The position numbers and the translations under genes are program-made. A stretch of DNA of 64,000 bases from CAVXEH01 sp963805645. GTDB lineage: Bacteria; Chloroflexota; Limnocylindria; QHBO01. This document shows positions 42,295 to 48,984 of this stretch, in pieces. The stretch is taken from assembly GCA_963805645.1 (NCBI GenBank), contig CAWDVA010000005.1, positions 186,001-250,000 on the forward strand. The letters are read 5' to 3'. How positions within the stretch are numbered: the stretch's first letter is position 1; each line of letters begins with the position of its first letter. A model generated the notes under the pieces. It searched no databases and was not told where the DNA came from. It was given only the letters and a program-made list of their open reading frames with translations.

Positions 42295-42753
42295 CTAGAA
42301 CGGGATGTCGTCGACGTCAACGTAGGGCTCGTCACCGCCGGCACGCGGCGCCGCACCGCGCGGCTTGGCAACGGGCGCGGAACCGGACGGGGCGTCCGCG
42401 AAGCCCGCCTCCCCCTCCTCGCGGCTGCGCCGCTCCAGGTTGACGACCCGCGCGAACCGCAGCTCCAGGCTGGTGCCCTTGCTGCCGTCGTTGCGCTCGT
42501 ACTCGCGAGCTCGCAGCTCGCCCTCGGCGTAGATCTTGTTGCCCTTGCGGAGCTGCTCGGCGGCGCGCTCGGCGGCCTGGTCCCAGACCTCCACCCGGAG
42601 CCACAGGGTCTCCTCGACCCACTCGCCATCCGGCCCGCGACGGTTGCTGTTCACGGCGACCCGCAGGTTCGTGACGGCCTTGCCGCTCGGCGTGTAGCGC
42701 AGCTCCGGATCGGCCCCCAGGTTGCCGATGATCATCATCTTGTTCAGGGTCAT
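42295..42753 (-). CDS. ssb: single-stranded DNA-binding protein
   Basis: SSB (152 residues) binds single-stranded DNA in replication and repair. It has the OB-fold LNKMMIIGNLGADPELRYTPSGKA and WLRVEVWDQAAERAAEQLRKGNKIYAEGEL, an intrinsically disordered Gly/Ala/Pro linker, and the acidic protein-docking tip DVDDIPF at the C-terminus (standard DDIPF). ATG 42753 has GGAGGA nine bases upstream. It lies between rpsF and rpsR, the normal position. It may also supply PriA and RecG at forks. Confidence 0.97.
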   Translation of the reverse strand: MTLNKMMIIGNLGADPELRYTPSGKAVTNLRVAVNSNRRGPDGEWVEETLWLRVEVWDQAAERAAEQLRKGNKIYAEGELRAREYERNDGSKGTSLELRFARVVNLERRSREEGEAGFADAPSGSAPVAKPRGAAPRAGGDEPYVDVDDIPF

Positions 42754-42785
42754 GGGTCAGGTCCTCCTCCGGCCGTGGGCGCGGT

Positions 42786-43295
42786 TCATCCCTCCGACGA
42801 CGCGGCTGCCGCCTCGCGCTCCTCGTCGGCGGCCTCTTCCTGCTCCGATTCGGTGGACTCCTGCGCGTCATCCGCCGGGACATTCGAATCGTCAGCCTCA
42901 TCCGGCGCCGCCTTCCCGGCATCCTCGGACGCTCCGGCGTCGGGGGTCTCCTCGCGCTGCTCGTGGTCCCGGTCAGCAGCAGCCTCGGGCTCCTCGGGCG
43001 CCGGACCGCGATCCTCGATCACGGTCACCAGGTGCCGGAGGATCTCCTCGCTGATCAGCATGCCGCGCTCGATCTCGCGGACGGCGGACGGCTCGATATC
43101 GAAGTGGATCAGGAAGTAGCTTGCTTCGCGCAGGTGCTGGATAGGGTAGGCCAGCCGGCGCTTCCCCCATGGCGAGACCTTGGACAGGCTGCCGCCCGCG
43201 TTCACGATGGCACGGGTGACCTTCTCGACCGCGGACTGGAGCTTGTCGTCCTCCATATCCGGGCGAAGCAGAAGCATGAGCTCGTATCGGCGCAT
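42786..43295 (-). CDS. rpsF: 30S ribosomal protein S6
   Basis: A 169-residue S6. The first 95 residues (MRRYELMLLLRPDMEDDKLQ ... AYPIQHLREASYFLIHFD) are a complete S6. About 75 more residues form a very acidic tail rich in Glu, Asp and Ala, longer than the usual S6 tail. The longer frame to 43436 crosses the leader and is not used: ATG 43295 has GAGGAGG about ten bases upstream. It heads the rpsF-ssb-rpsR operon, with a promoter at 43408-43436 and a hairpin at the 5' end of the mRNA. Confidence 0.95.
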   Translation of the reverse strand: MRRYELMLLLRPDMEDDKLQSAVEKVTRAIVNAGGSLSKVSPWGKRRLAYPIQHLREASYFLIHFDIEPSAVREIERGMLISEEILRHLVTVIEDRGPAPEEPEAAADRDHEQREETPDAGASEDAGKAAPDEADDSNVPADDAQESTESEQEEAADEEREAAAASSEG

Positions 43296-43380
43296 GAAGC
43301 CGAACGCCTCCTCTCTCTGGGACTGCGGCATTCGACCACGGGCGCGGACGATGCGGCAGAAAGGGGCCAGACAACACAAC

Positions 43381-43400
43381 CGCCTCCGCGTTCGGAGGCG
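43381..43400 (-). other. hairpin at the 5' end of the rpsF mRNA
   Basis: Perfect 8-bp inverted repeat CGCCTCCG-AACG-CGGAGGCG, just after the predicted start of transcription (about 43401). It may protect the mRNA end or be part of an S6:S18 control site, but I could not place the known S6:S18 fold. Confidence 0.5.
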
Positions 43401-43407
43401 CCCGGGC

Positions 43408-43436
43408 AGTATAGTCGCCCGGGTTGGGCTCGGCAA
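43408..43436 (-). promoter_or_regulatory. rpsF operon promoter
   Basis: TTGCCG (43431-43436), 17-base spacer, TATACT (43408-43413) on the minus strand. Transcription would start near 43401, 105 bases before the rpsF start. Confidence 0.6.
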
Positions 43437-43455
43437 CGACCCGTTACGGTGGTCC

Positions 43456-43461
43456 TATACT
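43456..43461 (+). promoter_or_regulatory. TATACT -10 box of the CpaE-like gene
   Basis: TATACT on the plus strand, 37 bases before the ATG at 43499. Its -35 region would overlap the -35 of the rpsF promoter on the other strand, so the two promoters are back to back. Confidence 0.45.
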
Positions 43462-43498
43462 CCTTCCCACTCCCGCTGCCCGCACTTGTGAAGGACGA

Positions 43499-44707
43499 AT
43501 GCCAGGCAACCCGATCCTCCTCTGCTCACCACCGGGTGAGCTGCGCACCCGGCTCGAGCAGGAGCTCACCGCCTCCGGCTATCCGGTCAGCACCGTCCGC
43601 ACCCCGGCTGACGCTGTCGCTGCGCTCCGTGATGCGAGCTTCGACCTCGTCGTGGCCGATGGCCTCTCGGTCACCGGCGCCATCGGCTCCATTCGCAATG
43701 CTTCGACGGTGCCGACCCCATGCCTGGTTGTCGCTCCGGCCGGGGACGTCGAGGCCCGCATCGCCTTCCTCGAGGCCGGAGCCGATGACGTCCTCGCGGC
43801 CGGATGGAAGCAGCGCGAGCTCGCAGCACGGGTGGAGGCTCTCCTCATCCGCTCGGGGCGCGTGCACCCGAAGACGGAGCGCACGACGGCGGCGGGCCAC
43901 CTTGTCACCTTCTTCTCGCCGAAGGGCGGCGTGGGAACCACGACGCTGGCCGTGAATACCGCCGTGCTCCTGGCCGGGGGCGAGCATTCCGGATCGGGCT
44001 TCCCCACCCAGCGGGTGCTCCTGGTGGACCTCGATCTCCAGTTCGGCCAGGTTGCGACCCATCTGAACCTCAGCCCGCGCTTCGACATCGCCGGGCTGGC
44101 GAGCGACGAGCCGGCGCTCGCCGATCCCGAGCTCGCGGCGTCGTACCTGACGACGCACGCTTCGGGCGTCACGATCCTCGCCGCACCGTCCATCCCGGAC
44201 GCGGAGGCCCGCATCGGGGTGGACGAGCTCTCCCGCATCTTCGACCTGCTCCGACCGCGCTTCGACGTGATCGTGGTCGACTGTGGCAGCGCCCTCGATC
44301 CCCGGGTGCTGTGGGTCCTGGAGCAGGCGGACACGCACCTGTTCGTGATCTTCCCGGAGATCGCCGCCCTGCGGGCCACGAGCCTGATGCTGGGCTACCT
44401 CGCCGAGACCGCCACGCTGCGCGCCCGCACCGAGTTCGTGGTGAACCACATCTTCCCCAAGGAGCTGCTCAAGACGCGCGACATCGAGAACCTGCTGCGC
44501 GCGCAGCCGGTCGCCGAGATCCCCTATACCGAGGTGGAGATGATCCGCGCGGTGAACGAGGGGGTCCCGGTGGTCACCAGCCGCCCGGCCTCTCCGGTCG
44601 CCGGCGCCCTCCGCGGCATTGCCCAGAACATCATGGGTATCACCGCACCGCCCGCCGCCCCCGCACCCGCGTCCCAGCGCAAGGGATTCCTGTTCGGCCG
44701 TCGGTAG
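43499..44707 (+). CDS. CpaE-like ATPase with receiver-like domain
   Basis: A 402-residue protein with two parts: a response-regulator-like receiver fold (residues 5-120; ILLCSPPGELRTRLEQEL, FDLVVADGLS with a possible phospho-Asp54, and a K-containing end AGWKQREL), then a ParA/MinD-type ATPase with the deviant Walker A SPKGGVGTTTLAVNTA (residues 140-155), LLVDLDLQFGQVATHL, and DVIVVDCGSALD. Such proteins (CpaE) direct pilus or other machinery to sites in the cell. The start ATG 43499 has AAGG five bases upstream. No pilus (tad/cpa) genes are in view, so this may be an orphan. It ends just before tRNA-Leu on the other strand. Confidence 0.85.
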   Translation: MPGNPILLCSPPGELRTRLEQELTASGYPVSTVRTPADAVAALRDASFDLVVADGLSVTGAIGSIRNASTVPTPCLVVAPAGDVEARIAFLEAGADDVLAAGWKQRELAARVEALLIRSGRVHPKTERTTAAGHLVTFFSPKGGVGTTTLAVNTAVLLAGGEHSGSGFPTQRVLLVDLDLQFGQVATHLNLSPRFDIAGLASDEPALADPELAASYLTTHASGVTILAAPSIPDAEARIGVDELSRIFDLLRPRFDVIVVDCGSALDPRVLWVLEQADTHLFVIFPEIAALRATSLMLGYLAETATLRARTEFVVNHIFPKELLKTRDIENLLRAQPVAEIPYTEVEMIRAVNEGVPVVTSRPASPVAGALRGIAQNIMGITAPPAAPAPASQRKGFLFGRR

Positions 44708-44709
44708 GG

Positions 44710-44797
44710 TGGTGCCGGAGGAGGGATTCGAACCCCCACGCCCCTCGCGGGGCCGCCGGGTTTAAGCCGGCCGCGTCTGCCGTTCCGCCACTCCGGC
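44710..44797 (-). tRNA. tRNA-Leu (TAA)
   Basis: 88-base gene with encoded CCA. The acceptor stem is GCCGGAG/CTCCGGC, the anticodon loop is CTTAAAC (anticodon TAA) on a GCCGG/CCGGC stem, and there is a long variable arm and a GGTTCGAATCC T loop region. It reads UUA codons. It is convergent with the CpaE-like gene, three bases from its end. Confidence 0.95.
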
Positions 44798-44844
44798 CCG
44801 GTCGCGCGGCCTGAACGCGACCGCGTCGAGCCCAGCGTAGCGGA

Positions 44845-45048
44845 TCAGGTTTCCGTGGTCACAGAATCCGTGGGATCGCCCGCCCCGCTGCCTTCATTCT
44901 CGGCGTCCGCCGGCGGCGTATCCTGCGCACCCTTGGGCATTCGGCCGCGGACCACCCTGGTGTGCCGATGGCGCTCGGAGGGCTCCGGAATCCAGCGACG
45001 CTCGCCGATTCCGACCCGGCGAAGCAGGCGCCGTATGAGGTCGATCAT
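44845..45048 (-). CDS. small basic/acidic protein, hypothetical
   Basis: Possible 67-residue protein: a hydrophobic-basic N-terminus (MIDLIRRLLRRVGIGERRWIPEP) and an acidic tail. I do not recognise it. No Shine-Dalgarno sequence is near ATG 45048. It lies in the 340 bases between tRNA-Leu and the EAL gene stop, where no other gene is visible. Codon use is not distinctive. Confidence 0.25.
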   Translation of the reverse strand: MIDLIRRLLRRVGIGERRWIPEPSERHRHTRVVRGRMPKGAQDTPPADAENEGSGAGDPTDSVTTET

Positions 45049-45137
45049 CGGCCGGGCTCGGGCCGCGGCCACGGCACTGCAGGACCGGATCGGAATTCGA
45101 GCGGGAGGCACTGCTGGCTCAACGTGGTCTCCAGGGG

Positions 45138-48086
45138 TCAGGCGGACGTCGCCCAGTGCTCGGCCGGCTGCGGTCGCCCGAGCAGATACCCCTGGACGAG
45201 GGTGATGCCGAGCTTCGTGAGCATCGCCAGCTCCTCCTGGGTCTCGACGCCCTCCGCAATGGCCGATGTTGCCGATTCCGCGGCGAAGTGCAGGAGCCCC
45301 ATGACGAGCGCCTGTCGCGTGAGGTCCTTGTCGACGCCGCGGACGATACTGATATCGAGCTTCACGAAGGCGGGATGCAGTTCCACGATGTGGTTGAAGT
45401 TTGCGACACCTGCCCCGGCATCGTCGACCGCGATCCTCACCTTCGGCCGCATGCGGCTGACCCTGTCCACGAGCGCGGCATAGTCATCGACAGGAACATG
45501 CTCTGTGATCTCGATCACGATCGGCCGATCCGCCCGTCGCAGCAGGCGCGCCAGGTCCCCTCCTCCCATCACGAGATCCGGCGAGACATTGAGGCTGAGC
45601 CAGGCACCACGCGGCAGGGCTGCCGCGGAATCGATCGCCCGGGCGAGGGTCGCGAGCTCCAGCTTGGCCTCCAGGCCGGTGGTGCGAGCATCGGCGAAGA
45701 CCCGATCCGGGGTACGACCTTCCGTGAACCGTGTGAGCGCCTCGTATCCGACGCGCACACCGGTCGAGACGTCAACGATCGGCTGGTACACCGACCAGAA
45801 GGCACCGTAGCGAATGCTCGACTCGACCCTGCCGCGGACGGCGGAGATCTCCGTCAGGTCCGCCACCTGCGGCCCTATCAGGGCGCCCGCCAGGTGTGCG
45901 AACTCGAGGAGAGCCGGGAGCCGGTCAGTGAGCACCACCTCGCCATCCGGGTCGGACGTCGCGATCTCGAGCAGGCCGATCGGTGAACCCTGGTCCAGAA
46001 TCGGCGCGAATCCCAGCGCGGTGATGCCAAGGTCCGTGAACAGCCTGGTGTTCGGATGCCAGGGACGCTTGACCCAGACCTCTGCCCATGGCCCTGATTG
46101 GGCCCGCTCGCGGAGCACCTGCGCTCGGGCGGTCGGCAGGGGCCGGACTCGCGCCTCCACGCCATCCGCGCGGACGATGGCCAGCGGCACAGCCAGTCCG
46201 TCGTGATCGAAGTACATCAGGCCGGCCGCCGCGACAGAATCCATGCGCATCAGCTGCCCGCAAATCGAGATCGCCGTCGCTTCGGGCGTGGACCCGCCGC
46301 GCACCTCGGCGAGCACGCCCGCGACCAGCTCCCGCTCGTGGGCAAGGCGGGTCAGCGCGGCTTCCCTGACTCGCTCGCGCGTGACATCGCGGCTGACGGC
46401 CACGTAGCTCGAGATCTCCCCGTTCGCTTCGCGCAGCGGGGAGATGATCGCTTCCACCTTGAACAGGCTCCCGTCCTTGCAGCGGTTGGTGAGCTCGCCG
46501 GTGAACGGCTGGCCGCTCTCGAGCAGCGCCCACATGGTGGCCCAGAACTCCGCGGTATGGATCCCGCTGCTGACGATCCGCGGGTTCTGGCCGATCACCT
46601 CGTCGCGGGAGTACCCGCTGACCCGCTCGAAGGCCGGGTTGACATACTCGATCTCGCGCGAGGCGTTCGTGATCATCACGAGCTCGACAGACTGCTCGAT
46701 CGCCGTAGCGATTCGCCGCATTTCGGCCTCGGCGGTCCTGCGGTCCGTGATGTCCTGGACCGTGCCGGCCAGCGTCGCGACGCGGCCATCTCGATCAAGC
46801 GCCACCGAGCCGAGCCCGTACATCCAGCGCATCGCGCCATCTGACGGGCGGACGATGCGGTACTCCTTTGCGAACGGTTGCCGACGCTCGATGATGTCGC
46901 GTCGGAGGTACCGCTCCATCTCCGCGCGGTCGTCGGGATGGATGAGCGCGAGCCATCCGGCGACGGTTCGCGGATAGGCCGCGTCGATCCCCCAGATCCT
47001 GTCGAGTACCTCCGAGGATTCCCAGCGATCCTCGGCGAATGTCGCCCGATAGGATCCCATGGACGCCGCTCGCTGCGTCTCGCGGAAGAAGTACTCGCTC
47101 TCCTGCAGCTGGGCGGCGGCTGCCCGGCGCTCGGTGACATCACGAACCGACTGCACAAAGCCGTCCCCGAGCTTTGAGCACCAGATATCGAGGTACTGGT
47201 CCAGGGGTCCGCCGGACGCGTCAGTATCCAGGTAGCGGAAATCCTCGACCGCTGACGGCAAACCGGTCTCGACCACCCGCACGTACTCCGCGAAGAGGCC
47301 GTTCCCCACGTGGGCGGGGAAATGCTCGAGGAGCGTGTGCCCGATCTGGTCGGCCACGGCCACGCGACCCAGCCGGGCGATGGCCGGGTTGGCGTACTCG
47401 ATGCGGAAGTCGACGATCCGTCCATGCGGACCCCGGATCGCCGAGGCAATCGACGTTCCATCGAGCATGGCATCCAGGGCAGTGCGAAGGAATTCCTCTG
47501 ATTCGCGGACCTTCGCGTGAGCCGCGGCGAGCTCACCCTGCGATCGGCGGCGCTCGGTGAGGTCCGTCACGACCAGGGATCGCAGCAGCGCGCCGTCGAG
47601 GTCGAACCCCACCACCGAGATCCTCACGCTGAACCGGACGTCACCGCGTCCGACAAGGTCGAATTCCGCCTGGGCGTGCTTGCCGACATCGACGTCGAGG
47701 AGCGTGGCGAACGCGTGGCGATCGGCCTCGGGGACGAGCTCGAGCGCAGGCATCCCGACGACGGCGTCGGCCCCGGTCAGCTCGCCGAAACGTGCGTTCG
47801 CGAACAGGACGATGCCGCTCGCCGAGATCGTAGCGGCTCCCTCGTCCATCGCCTCGACGAGGAGCCGGTACGGGCGATCGGCACCTGCGAGCGCGAAGAC
47901 CCGCTCCTCGCCCGGCGATCCCAGCACCATGGCGTCAACCGCCCCGGTCCTGATCGCATCGAGTGTCTCGCGAGCCTCACGGAGCTGATCACGAAGCTCG
48001 TTGAGCTCTGCGTCTCGACGCAGCCCCCTGGCGCCGGCCCGAGCCGGAGCGGACCGTCGGACGGTCGCCTTGATCTTGCCTGCCAC
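45138..48086 (-). CDS. PAS-GAF-EAL signalling protein (c-di-GMP phosphodiesterase)
   Basis: A 982-residue multi-domain sensor without membrane segments. It has a short coiled coil, then about four PAS folds (roughly 70-180, 190-320, 340-450 and 460-580, the last two ending DITDRR / DVTRER), a GAF domain (about 590-720), and a C-terminal EAL domain with GYEALTRF, LSLNVSP, IEITEHVPVDD, AVDDAGAG, VKLDISIV and AEGVET. The conserved metal and substrate residues are present (E of EAL, N of SLNVSP, E of EITE, DD, K and E of EGVE), so it should hydrolyse c-di-GMP. GGDEF is absent. The start GTG 48086 has GGGGA eight bases upstream. It follows the kaiB-like gene by three bases. Confidence 0.9.
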   Translation of the reverse strand: MAGKIKATVRRSAPARAGARGLRRDAELNELRDQLREARETLDAIRTGAVDAMVLGSPGEERVFALAGADRPYRLLVEAMDEGAATISASGIVLFANARFGELTGADAVVGMPALELVPEADRHAFATLLDVDVGKHAQAEFDLVGRGDVRFSVRISVVGFDLDGALLRSLVVTDLTERRRSQGELAAAHAKVRESEEFLRTALDAMLDGTSIASAIRGPHGRIVDFRIEYANPAIARLGRVAVADQIGHTLLEHFPAHVGNGLFAEYVRVVETGLPSAVEDFRYLDTDASGGPLDQYLDIWCSKLGDGFVQSVRDVTERRAAAAQLQESEYFFRETQRAASMGSYRATFAEDRWESSEVLDRIWGIDAAYPRTVAGWLALIHPDDRAEMERYLRRDIIERRQPFAKEYRIVRPSDGAMRWMYGLGSVALDRDGRVATLAGTVQDITDRRTAEAEMRRIATAIEQSVELVMITNASREIEYVNPAFERVSGYSRDEVIGQNPRIVSSGIHTAEFWATMWALLESGQPFTGELTNRCKDGSLFKVEAIISPLREANGEISSYVAVSRDVTRERVREAALTRLAHERELVAGVLAEVRGGSTPEATAISICGQLMRMDSVAAAGLMYFDHDGLAVPLAIVRADGVEARVRPLPTARAQVLRERAQSGPWAEVWVKRPWHPNTRLFTDLGITALGFAPILDQGSPIGLLEIATSDPDGEVVLTDRLPALLEFAHLAGALIGPQVADLTEISAVRGRVESSIRYGAFWSVYQPIVDVSTGVRVGYEALTRFTEGRTPDRVFADARTTGLEAKLELATLARAIDSAAALPRGAWLSLNVSPDLVMGGGDLARLLRRADRPIVIEITEHVPVDDYAALVDRVSRMRPKVRIAVDDAGAGVANFNHIVELHPAFVKLDISIVRGVDKDLTRQALVMGLLHFAAESATSAIAEGVETQEELAMLTKLGITLVQGYLLGRPQPAEHWATSA

Positions 48087-48089
48087 TGA

Positions 48090-48416
48090 TCAGTCCCCGA
48101 CTGGCGGGCCTGGCGCAGGGGCGGTGAACGGTTGGAGGCCAAGCTCCCCACGGACCCACGCCGCATGACTGAGGTCCCCGCTGATGCGCCGGACGGGTGC
48201 GGGGCAGCATCTGACGAGCGTCGGTACGGTTACCACGCCGTTGCGCACGGCGATATCGGGGTCGAGGCGGACGTCCACGATCACGAGGTCGACCTTCCCG
48301 TCTGGTTGGTCATCACACACCCTTCGCACACTCTCCACCGCCTGCAGGGAGCGCGGAGCAGCCCCGTTCACGTAGAGGACCAGCGACCAGCGGGGTCCGC
48401 CGCCCTCCCGGGTCAC
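48090..48416 (-). CDS. kaiB: KaiB-like protein (thioredoxin-fold clock protein)
   Basis: A 108-residue KaiB-family protein. It has SLVLYVNGAAPRSLQAVESVRRV, VDLVIVDVRLDPDIA, and VPTLVRCCPAPVRRISGDLS, which line up over the whole length with cyanobacterial KaiB (LYVAG.TP.S, VIDVL..P.LA, TPTL.K..P.PVRRIIGDLS). KaiB is a fold-switching protein that in cyanobacteria binds KaiC and resets the clock; homologues without kaiC occur in other bacteria. The GTG start 48416 overlaps the stop of a half-KaiB gene by four bases (GTGA), and the stop is three bases from the PAS-GAF-EAL gene. Some homologues have a thioredoxin-like function instead. Confidence 0.85.
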   Translation of the reverse strand: MTREGGGPRWSLVLYVNGAAPRSLQAVESVRRVCDDQPDGKVDLVIVDVRLDPDIAVRNGVVTVPTLVRCCPAPVRRISGDLSHAAWVRGELGLQPFTAPAPGPPVGD

Positions 48417-48580
48417 GTCCGCACGCGCCGAAGCGGGCGCCCGTTCAATCCGACCAGGAGGCGATCCACGCCGGACAGGTCACCGAGGATCTTGCGAAGG
48501 TGGGGCGGCAGCCGGCGCACCTTCGCCAGCGAGGGCCCCGGCGACGTGAGGAGCGACAGTGTCGTGTGGCGGTGGGTCAC
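48413..48580 (-). CDS. half-KaiB small protein (C-terminal half only)
   Basis: A 55-residue protein which matches the second half of KaiB: LTSPGPSLAKVRRLPPHL and RKILGDLSGVDRLLVGLNG resemble the KaiB segments ATPTLAKVLPLPVRRIIGDLSDREKVLIGLD. The N-terminal half, with LYVAG, is missing; the frame further upstream does not encode it, nor do the other frames I looked at. It starts GTG 48580 with an AGGGGG Shine-Dalgarno about seven bases upstream, so it looks translated. It overlaps the full kaiB-like gene by four bases. It may be a truncated duplicate or a specialised fragment. Confidence 0.55.
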   Translation of the reverse strand: MTHRHTTLSLLTSPGPSLAKVRRLPPHLRKILGDLSGVDRLLVGLNGRPLRRVRT

Positions 48581-48930
48581 GGTGGACCCCCTTAGGTGTT
48601 CCCACGGTACTCCGTCTCCGAGAAAGACACGCAATCTCGATCTGAAGGTTGTTTCGGGGACGCCAGACTCGCACAGTGGCCTGGCGAACCCGATGGCCAC
48701 AGCATGAATCGGCGACGGCGTGACGCCATTACGGCCTGTCATCAACTCCCAATTGACGGGGCGGTGTCTGGCGACTGGGGCCCGAGCATCATGAGGAGCC
48801 GAATCCGCGGCGGCCCATAGCTCGGTCCACCCTGCCGGATCGGCGCGTGGTCATGGAGCTGCTCGGTCGCCAAACCATCGTGCTGACGTTGGCACGCGGA
48901 AGCCCGGCGCTGACACCACCATATCCGGGC
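48581..48930. other. intergenic region between the kaiB operon and the cyclase gene
   Basis: About 400 bases divide the divergent operons. On the minus strand TACCGT (48604-48609) could be a -10 for the half-KaiB gene, with a poor -35. On the plus strand the cyclase promoter sits at the right end. A 74-residue plus-strand frame (48596-48820) has no recognisable features. Otherwise I see nothing in this stretch. Confidence 0.3.
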
Positions 48931-48958
48931 TTGCGCGGCTGTCCGCTCCGGGTACTCT
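48931..48958 (+). promoter_or_regulatory. probable promoter of the cyclase gene
   Basis: TTGCGC (48931-48936), 16-base spacer, TACTCT (48953-48958), 27 bases before the GTG start at 48985. Confidence 0.4.
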
Positions 48959-48984
48959 GGGAGTGACCGAGTCTGGGGATATCC

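Noticed and set aside
48596..48820. 74-residue plus-strand frame in the kaiB/cyclase gap
   Set aside because: No Shine-Dalgarno sequence and no recognisable features; overlaps the probable promoter region.
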